Below, one piece after another: positions 56,044 to 64,000 of a DNA stretch of 64,000 nt (its first letter is position 1; each line of letters begins with the position of its first letter). A model generated the notes under the pieces. The model was not told where the DNA came from, ran no database searches, and was given only the letters and a program-made list of their open reading frames with translations. Source of the DNA: Okapia johnstoni (lineage: Eukaryota > Chordata > Mammalia > Artiodactyla > Giraffidae); contig CM044311.1 of the NCBI GenBank assembly GCA_024291935.2, forward strand, positions 17,941,001-18,005,000, read 5' to 3'. Made by a program: the position numbers and the translations under genes.

Positions 56044-58785
56044 AGAACATTTAAGTCTTAATCCATGTTGAGTTTATTTTTGTGTATGATGTTAGGAAGT
56101 GTTCTAGTTTCCTTCTTTTACGTGTAGCTGTCAAGTTTTCCCAGCACCACTTGTTGAAGAGTCTATCTTTTCTTTATTGTATATTTTTGCCTCCTATAAG
56201 TTCCCATAGGTGTGTGGGTTTATCATTGGACTTTCTATCTTGTTCCATTGGTCTATATTTATGTTTTTGTACCAGTACCATATTGTCTTGATGACTGTAG
56301 CTTTGTGGTATAGTCTGAACTCAAGAAGGTTGATTTCTCCAGCTCCAATCATATGTTAACACATATAAATGGAATCTAGAAAAATGGTACTGATGAACCT
56401 ATTTGCAGGAAAAGAAAGGAGAAGAAAATGTGGAGAACAGACTTAGGGATACAGTAGGGGAAACAGAGGGTACAATGAATGGAGAAAGTAGCATTGACAT
56501 ATATACACTATCATGTGTAAAATAGATAGCTGATGGGAAATTGCTGCGTAACACAGGGAACCCAACCTGGCACTCTGAGACGACCTAGAGGGGTGAAATG
56601 GGAACAGGGAAAGGAGGCTCAAGAGGGAGGACATTTGTACATATAAATATGACTGTTTCACAAATCCCTTATGATTATACAGTGGAAGTGACAAATAGAT
56701 TCAAGGGATTAGATCTAATAGAGTGCCTGAAGAATTATGGACAGAGGTTCATGACATTCTACAAGAGACAGTTATCAAGACCATTCTAAAGAAAAAGAAA
56801 TGCAAAAAGACAAAATGGTTGTCTGAGGAGACCTTACAAATAATGGATAAAGAAGAGAAGCAAAAGAGAAGAGAAGCAAAAGGCAAAGGAGAAAAGGAAA
56901 GATATACCTATCTGAATGCAGAGTTCCAAAGAATAACGAGGAGAGATAATAAAGCCTTCCTCAGATCAATGCAAAGAAATAGAGGAAAACAATAGGATGG
57001 GAAAGACTAGAGATCACTTCAAGAAAATTAGAAATACCAAGGGAACATTTCATGCACAGATGAGCACAATAAAGGAGAGAACTGGTATGGAGCTTACAGA
57101 AGCAGAAGATACTAAGAAGAGATGACAAGAATACACAGGAGAACTATCCAAAAAAGATCTTCATGACCCAGATAACCATGATGGTGTGATCACTCACCTA
57201 GAGCCAGACACCCTGGAGTGTGAAGTCAAGTGGGCCTTAGGAAGCATCACTATGAACAAAGCTAGTGGAGGTGATGGAATTCTAGATGAGCTATTTCAAG
57301 TCCTAAAAGATGATGCTGTGAAAGTGTTGCACTCAGTTTGCCAGCAAATTTGGAAAACTCAGCAGTGGACACAGGACTGGAAAAGGTCAGTTTTCATTCC
57401 AATCCCAAAGAACGGCAATGCTTAAGAATGTTCAAACTAACACACAATTGGCTCATCTCATACACTAGCAAAGTAATGCTCAAAATTCTCCAAGCTAGGC
57501 TTCAAAAGTACATGCACTGAGAACCTCCTGATGTTCAAGCTGGGTTTAGACAAGACAGAGGAACCAGAGATCAAACTGCCAACATCCGTTGGATCATAGA
57601 AAAAGCAAGAGAGTTTCAGAAAAACATCTACTTCTGCTTTATTGACTATGCCAAAGCCTTTGACTGTGGGGATCACAACAGACTGTGGAAAATTTCTTCA
57701 AGAGATGAGAATACCAGACCATCTGACCTGTCTCTTGAGAAATCTGTGTGCAGGTCAGACATGGAACCAGACATGGAACAATGGACTGGTTCCAAATTGG
57801 GAAAGGAGTACGTCAAGGCTGTATATTGTCACCCTGCTTATTTAACTTATATGCAGAGTACATCATGCAAAATGCCAGGCTGGCTGAAGCACAAGCTGGA
57901 ATCAAAATTGCCAGGAGAAATATCAATAACCTCAGATACACAGATGAGACCACCTTTATGGCAGAAAGCGAAGAGAAACTGAAGAGCTTCTTGATGAAGG
58001 TGAAAGGGGAGAGTGAAAAAGCTGGCTTAAAACACAACATTCAAAAAACGAAGATCATGGCATCCGGTCCCATCACTTCATGGCAAATATATGGGAAACA
58101 ATGGAAACAGTGACAGTCTTTATTTCCTTGGGCTCCAAAACCAGTGCAGATGGTGATTGCAGCCATGAAATTAAAAGATGGTTGCTCCTTGGAAGAAAAG
58201 CTATGACAAACCTCTAGAGCATATTAAAAAGCAGAGATATTATTTTACCAACAAAGGTCCATCTAGTTAAAGCTATGGTTTTTCCAGTAGTCATGTATGG
58301 ATATGAGAGTTGGACCATAAAGAAAGTTGAGCACTGAAGAATTGATGCTTTTGAACTGTGGTGTTGGAGAAGATTCTTGAGAGTCCCTTGGACTGAAAGG
58401 ACATCAAACCAGTCAAAGTTGAAGGAAATAAATCCTGAATATTCATTGGAAGGACTGATGCTGAAGCTGAAGTTCCAATCCTTTGGCCACCTGATGCGAA
58501 GAACTGACTCATTAGAAAAGACCGTGATGCTGGGAAAGATTGAAGGTGGGAGGAGAAGGGGACAACAGAGCATGAGTGGTTGGACGGCATCACCGACTCG
58601 ATGGACAGGAGTTTGAGCAAACTCCAGGGGTTGGTGATGTACAGGGAAGCCTGGCATGCTGCAGTCCACGGGGTCGCAAAGAGTCAGACTCAACTTTGCG
58701 AATGAACTGAACTGATGGCAGAAACCATCATAGCATTGTAAAGCAATGTTCTTCCAATTAAAAATATATAAAAAGAACTACTTGT
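56044..58785 (+). mobile_element. L1 with 5' inversion, split by BovB
   Basis: The piece 56044-56340 is L1 ORF2 in - sense (AATCCATGTTGAGTTTATTT, TTGTCTTGATGACTGTAGCT). The piece 56341-56656 is the ruminant L1 3' UTR in + sense (AATGGAATCTAGAAAAATGG, TAACACAGGGAACCC). The L1 end (TGGCAGAAACCATCATAGCA, TTGTAAAGCAATG) resumes at 58715 and runs to about 58785. The inversion is the footprint of twin priming, and the gap is a later BovB. Confidence 0.82.
56658..58714 (+). mobile_element. BovB LINE, 5'-truncated, inside L1
   Basis: It is about 2.06 kb, from CAAATCCCTTATGATTATAC to GAATGAACTGAACTGA. The coding remnants have the linker (56598-56995), TMNKASGGDGILDELFQ (57186-57425), and a polymerase piece at 57748-58113 with GVRQGCILSPCLFNLYAEY. 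The YADD-type motif is changed here: the corresponding codons read as Tyr-Thr-Asp-Glu near 57938-57949. Several frameshifts are present. Confidence 0.92.
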
Positions 58786-60475
58786 ACCTGACATTTTCCA
58801 CTACTTCCCATTGGTTGGTGCAGAATTGAGGATTTCAAGATGGAATAAATGAAAATTACTTATTACTATGTGACCTAGTGAAAATCTAAATATCATATTT
58901 TGGTGGGAGCCTTTTCCTACGCTCAATCTGGATAAAATTCCCTTCTATATGCTGCCATAATTGTATCCTTACTTTACCCTGCTATTATTTGTCACTGCAT
59001 TCAAGTTCCTAGATGAACTGTTTGCTCTTCCACACGCTAGACCCCAAGAGGACAGGAAGCTGGCCAATTAACCACTGAAGGTACAGGGCCTGACCAACTG
59101 AATGATCCGGAGTGGATCATGTAGACACAAGTAATCCTCCACTGAAGCATGAAAAAGCTGAATATTATGTGAATTCTAAATAAATATGTTTAGGTAAATA
59201 GTTTCTTAGAACAGTCAGATCATAATTTGAATATGTTATTGATTTCAGAGAATTTCTTTCATTGAGGACAAATCAGCTATCATTACAAAATAAAAGGAGT
59301 GATTTCTAGGGAGCTGGCCGTCACTCTCTTATCACACTGTTTGTGATAAATTATAATCAGATGATAGGAATTAGAACTCAAAAGCCAATTTGATTAGAGT
59401 AATTTAACTTCTTGTCATGTTTCATTGTAGAGCACATATTTTAATGTGCTCTATCAATGCTCAGTGCTTCAGTGGAAAAAATTGAAAAATGGTTCCACTG
59501 CAGAATGTCCAGAACCCAAAGGTAGAAGGTGCTTTGCTCTAAATGCTGACTCAAGCATACAGTAGGGGGTCTAGCTTTGGTCCTACCTACCTCCCATCCA
59601 GATCTGCTTTGGCACAATTCACATATTTGAAGAACAGAATATCTTTTTGTGCTTCATTTTGCAAAAAATAAGTGTTACCCGTGGTTGCAAATGACCAACC
59701 ATACATGTTGATACACGTTTTCCTTTAAAAACACAGGGAATAATACAAGGTCAACTTCCAACATATTGCATATAGGGAAATATTTGAATTTATATTATCA
59801 AATACATGGTGAAGACTCTTCTTTCCAGTTTCAATCTCAAGCTGTACCCAGCCTATATTAAGTAAATAGACTTTCTTGCCCTCTGTCAGGTGAAATTAAA
59901 CATAAAACAGCTCTCTGTGATTCTGTTCTTAATTAATAGTAGTTTTAAAAATAAAGGGTGTAGAAGAACAGCTGAGAAAGTTTGGATTCACCAAGTTGGG
60001 TTTGAGCTCCTCTTCTTTCATGCTGTGTAATTTTTTTTCTTCTAATATTGAACCTCTGTTAATTTGTAAAGAGGGAATAATAGTAACAACTTGATTATCT
60101 CACAGAATTAGACGGAAGGATATATTTGCACATAAAAGTACTTAGAAGAGCTCTGAAATATGCTCCTGTCATTAGTGAAAACACTGCGCTTTGAAAATAT
60201 ATGGAGTGTGGGCAACGAGGGAGAAGATGGGAAACAAAGTGACTTCTGCAAGGTCATTCAGTAAGCCCGTGGCTGAGTTGCAGAGGGACCCTTCAGGTGT
60301 GAGGCTATCTTCCTGGTCCTCTAGGCTGAAACATGGGCGTCTCTCCTCAGGAGAGCTTTCTCAGCCTTGAGTGAAATAAACAGCCTTCTTAATCAAATGT
60401 GATTGCAGTCTGATAACTGCAAAGGCAGCTAATTAAGTACTCTTTCCTACTGCCCAGCAGTTGCTGTAAGCAACA
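58786..60475. other. CYYR1 intron 2, no feature recognised
   Basis: About 1.7 kb with no nameable repeat and no gene-like frame, notable for lacking SINEs in a dense region. Confidence 0.45.
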
Positions 60476-60830
60476 GACAGCCCCAAAGTCATGTGCATTA
60501 AGTAACAAATCTGCCATGTTGCCCCAGGCTGGCCTGAGAATTAGAGAAGCTGACCCAAAACAGGGTAATCAAGTTTAAATTACATAAATCAAAAGTACAT
60601 AAAATATGCCATACATAAATCAGGTTGCTATGCAAAAATGCTGGAGAGGGTGTGGAGAACGAGGGACAGCCTCAAAGTAATGTGCAATAGGAAACCAGAA
60701 TTGAAAGAGATCAAAATAATCTGCCATGTTGCCAGGAGAGCTGGCCAGCAATGAGGAATTAGAGAAGCTGACCCCAGTATACAAAAAGTGAGGGTAATCA
60801 AGTTTAAATAAAAATACATAAATCAGGTTT
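60476..60830. repeat. Degenerate local duplication (two copies)
   Basis: Copy 1 (about 60476-60628) and copy 2 (about 60664-60828) share, in order, GACAGCC-CAAAGT, ATGTGCA, AATCTGCCATGTTGCC, GAATTAGAGAAGCTGACCC, GGGTAATCAAGTTTAAAT and ACATAAATCAGGTT. The spacing grows from 189 to about 230 bp because copy 2 has extra blocks. I know no transposon with this text. Confidence 0.8.
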
Positions 60831-60948
60831 ATGAAAATATCATGTATGTAATATCAAAATCAGAGGTCAATGATTTTGCTCTACAAAAGGATTCATTACA
60901 GAGTTCCAGTTAATTTCCTTTTCATAATTTATTTTATTGGGGTGGGTG

Positions 60949-61156
60949 AAAGTGTTAGTTGCTCAGTCCTGTCCGACTCTTTGCAACCGCAGGGACTGTA
61001 GCCCACAGGCTCCTTTGTCCATGAGATTTCTCAGGTAAGACTACTAGAATGGGTAGCTATTTTCTTCTCTAGGGGATCTTCCTGACCCAGGGATTAAACC
61101 TGAGTTTCCTGCATTGCAGACAGATTCTTTATCATCTGAACCACCAGGGAAGCCCC
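60949..61156 (-). mobile_element. Bov-tA SINE, antisense
   Basis: GTGTTAGTTGCTCAGTCCTG through TCTGAACCACCAGGGAAGCC. ATTTTATT is duplicated at 60941-60948 and 61157-61164. Confidence 0.93.
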
Positions 61157-61215
61157 ATTTTATTCATAACTTTTCAGAAATATATATTGCACATATGGCT
61201 GTCTCATCTCTATTG

Positions 61216-61413
61216 TTGTTGTTCAGTCCAAGTCACGTTCAACTCTGCTATCCCATGGACTGCAGCAGGCCAAGATTCCCTGTCCTTCACTATCTCCCTG
61301 AGTTTGCTCAAATTCATGTCCATCCAGTCAGTGATGCCAACCAACCATCTCATCCTTTGTCATCCCCTTCTCCTCTTTCCCTCAATCTTTCTCAACATCA
61401 GGGTCTTTCCCCA
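61216..61413 (-). mobile_element. BovB 3' end fragment, antisense
   Basis: GTCCAAGTCACGTTCAACTC, CATGTCCATCCAGTCAGTGA and CATCCTTTGTCATCCCCTTC are the reverse of the BovB 3' end. TCATCTCTATTG is duplicated exactly at 61204-61215 and 61414-61425, so this is a complete, extremely 5'-truncated insertion. Confidence 0.93.
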
Positions 61414-61530
61414 TCATCTCTATTGATAACATGTCAATAATTAATGCACAAAACAGTATCCTAACTGATAGTCATTTCAATGGACTGATCACAGTATTCT
61501 CTAGATTTGAGCATGCCTTTGCATGTAAAA

Positions 61531-61658
61531 TGGAAAAGGAAATGGCAACCTGCTCCAGTAATCTTACCTGGAAAATTTCATAGACAGAGAAGCCTGGTGG
61601 GCTACAGTCCCTAGTGTCACAAAGAGTCGGACACGACTGAGCAACTAACAACAACATG
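61531..61658 (+). mobile_element. Bov-tA SINE, 5' truncated
   Basis: GGAAAAGGAAATGGCAACCT through GACACGACTGAGCAACTAAC. Flanks GCATGTAAAA (61521-61530) and GCATGCAAAA (61659-61668) fit a target-site duplication with one mismatch. Confidence 0.9.
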
Positions 61659-61668
61659 GCATGCAAAA

Positions 61669-62238
61669 GTTTACACTTGCCCTGATTAGACATTTTTTTA
61701 AATTGTTATTCAGCAATTTTGTGAATATGTCAGTGCTTATAAAACATATAAGAATGAAAAAGGCAATAACTTGGCCTCTGATGGTATTGTAGATAACCTA
61801 CATTTGCAACAATTGCCAGACTGAAAGTATATTCATTGCTAGCAAGTAAATGCCAGATGGCATGCTGAATACAAAGTCATTGATCATAGCAAGGATCAGC
61901 TGAGGTCTATCAGTTCTAAAATGAGTTTCCTTTTATTCAGCTTGTTGGCTTTAAACAACTTAAGCTTATTATACATTTGCTCTGTGTTCATGGTAAAATT
62001 GTTTTTGTCTCATTACCTTTCACAGGGAACAATTGTTCTAGTTCTGGTCCACACAGAGAGCACACTCCACTCTCTGTCTCTCACTGAATGCAGTTCTAGA
62101 ACTTGGATGTAATGTATGGAAAAGGTATTTCAGGTAGATGAAGAACCATAGCATATGCAGATTAAAGAACAAAACCAAAATTCAAAGTGCTACCAAACTA
62201 GCTATGAGTTTACCAGGTTGTTCCCCAGCCATTTAGTC
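61669..62238. other. CYYR1 intron 2, no feature recognised
   Basis: No gene or nameable repeat. A weak acceptor-like site near 62020-62027 was examined and rejected as CYYR1 exon 3. Confidence 0.4.
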
Positions 62239-62450
62239 TGGCTTCCCTGGTGGCTCAGCAGTAAAGAATCCACCTGCCAATGCAGGGGACACAGGTTCGT
62301 CCCCTGGGTCAGGAAGATCCCCCGGAGAAGGAAATAGTAACCCACTCCAATATTCTTGCCTGGGAAATCCCATAGACAGAGGGGCCTGGAGGGCTACAGT
62401 CTATGGGGTCGCAAAGAGTTGGACACAACTAAACAACTAAACAGCAACAA
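62239..62450 (+). mobile_element. Bov-tA SINE
   Basis: TGGCTTCCCTGGTGGCTCAG through GAGTTGGACACAACTAAACA, complete. Confidence 0.93.
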
Positions 62451-64000
62451 ACATAGCCCAGAGAACATGAGTACTCAAGACATGGACAGAGAGCGATACA
62501 AGGAATCTCTGTAGTTCTAGCTAAATAAGCTAGGTCTCTTTATGGTCACAGACAGGGCTGAAAGTCCCCCAGTGTTTTTCTTTGTTCTCTTGAGCAGCTT
62601 CTAAGTGATCTTCTGGTTCCTGCAGCAATGGCAGCAATAGGACCTGACAGGAGCCTAAGAATAGGAAGGCTTCCTTCCTGATCAGAATGATGTAATACCA
62701 GCAGGACAGGGTGAATCCCCACTGCTTTTTTTTTTTTCTTTCCCTTTCTACTGTTCAACCCTGGAAATGAGCCCATTTGTATAAGTATGAAAAAAAGCAC
62801 AGTAAATAAAGTCCATCTTCCTGACCAGAGATCCGCAAAGTATGGCCTCAGGGAACCAGATAGTTCTAGGGAGATCATCAAGATAGAAGAACTCAAGGAC
62901 ATGATCCCTAAAGTCGCTTGTGAACCCCTGGGCTCATCTCAAATTGCAGATGCATGGAGCTGATCCTAAACAGTACACCTTAAGAATTGAATACAGCATA
63001 TACAGCCACCCAAGTCCTAGATTGACAGTTGTGTGGTGTCCACATGGGACAGGTCCAGACATGCCCACAGAGGCTTTGAAAATGAAATTCGCATTGAAAC
63101 CACAACCCACAGAAGGCATAAAAATCAAAAGGAGAGATTAAAATTTTTGATATTTGGTTTTTATAAGTAGCAATAAAAAAAAAAAACCTAATTTTCTTTG
63201 TTGAAACTAACCTCCAAAGGGAAAAATAACAATATGTGTATATTGATTCACATGGATGGTTAAGTGACATTATTTACATGTTCTTTTTCTTCATTTTTTA
63301 TTATGAGTCATGTCAGTGAATTACAGACAATAGCTTGGAAGCTTATATTTACTCTATTCTAATTTTAAACCAATCTGGAACTTGACAGTCTGTGGCATTT
63401 TTATGTGTAAACACCTCAACTAGGAAATGAGATCTTTAAGGAAATGGCCCACACAAATGGCACCAACAAGCCACTGCAGTGATGGTAGAAATATTAATTT
63501 AACTTGCAGGAAAGAGAGTGTGCCCTGTAGGTGACAGAGAATAAAGACAAAGTCAAGAGCAACAGAAAATTTGTAGATAATTAAATTTTGTGATGAAAAT
63601 TACTGAAATAATTAATCTCAACTTAGATTTATTAAGACAAATATATTGTCTCATGAAACGTGGAAGAGAATTTGGAAAGGGAAAGGAATGTAATATTAAA
63701 TTTGAGACCCTTTAATCATTGGCAGGCCTTCCCAACTATGTTCAAACATTTTTAAAAATTCATTAAGGTTTTTAAAAGAATGATCCTGGCTTTTTTCTTC
63801 TAATCTAAATATTTATGAGAAGGGAGAGCTTACTCAGAATGCAAGACCCCAAAATTTGCTCCTTTCTGGGTACAGGCAGGAAGTCGTTCACAAGAGAAAA
63901 GAGCTTACCCTGAAACAATTAATCCAAGTTAATGTATGGCAAAAACTACTACAATATTGTAAAGTAATTAGCCCCCAACTAAAATAAATAAATTTATTAA
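62451..64000. other. CYYR1 intron 2, no feature recognised
   Basis: No gene or nameable repeat. T-run at 62727-62738 and A-run at 63175-63186. The frames of 96-118 codons (62546-62902 and 62980-63270, both -) show no family features and overlap homopolymer runs. Confidence 0.4.

Noticed and set aside
62015..62060. Acceptor-like TTTCACAG followed by GGAACAATTG as CYYR1 exon 3
   Set aside because: Only Ser-Gly-Thr would match; the next residues do not resemble the membrane-span exon of CYYR1 and there is no good pyrimidine tract.

Overview
This is mammalian nuclear DNA from a ruminant, most likely a bovid. The evidence is the density of Bov-tA and BOV-A2 SINEs, several BovB (RTE-clade) LINE copies and a ruminant-type L1, families typical of ruminant genomes. 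A CHR-type tRNA-Glu SINE and older mammalian repeats (MLT1-like LTRs, MER20-like, MER5A-like and old L1) fit the same assignment. Species cannot be fixed by reading alone.

Only one host protein-coding gene is supported: CYYR1 (cysteine and tyrosine rich protein 1) on the + strand. Coding exon 1 (29410-29482) lies in a CpG island at about 29035-29660 and encodes the signal-peptide end of the protein. Exon 2 (35514-35616) encodes a very Cys/Tyr-rich ectodomain segment. The splice sites are consensus and the phases fit (phase 1 across intron 1, phase 2 leaving exon 2). The rest of the gene is not seen here, so everything after 35616 is read as intron 2, and everything before about 29000 as upstream intergenic sequence.

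The rest is a layered record of transposition. At 9573-19875 a BovB fragment was split by a class I (gammaretrovirus-like) endogenous retrovirus on the - strand (10439-19804), with a 5-bp target-site duplication. The provirus keeps both LTRs and recognisable gag, pro, pol and env, all broken. It was later hit by a BovB (16270-16850), a BOV-A2 SINE (17341-17619) and a short SINE fragment (14071-14146). At 39702-45649 lies a nearly full-length L1 on the - strand with an 18-bp target-site duplication and a SINE inside. At 50285-54082 a nearly full-length BovB (- strand) sits inside an older BovB fragment (+ strand). At 56044-58785 a BovB is inserted in a 5'-inverted L1. No CRISPR, operon, plasmid or other prokaryotic feature is present, and no RNA gene was recognised apart from tRNA-derived SINEs.

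I found no credible new biological system. The useful observations are the nested insertion order, the target-site duplications that date events relative to each other, the retroviral remnants, two long alternating purine-pyrimidine tracts, and a degenerate local duplication at 60476-60830.
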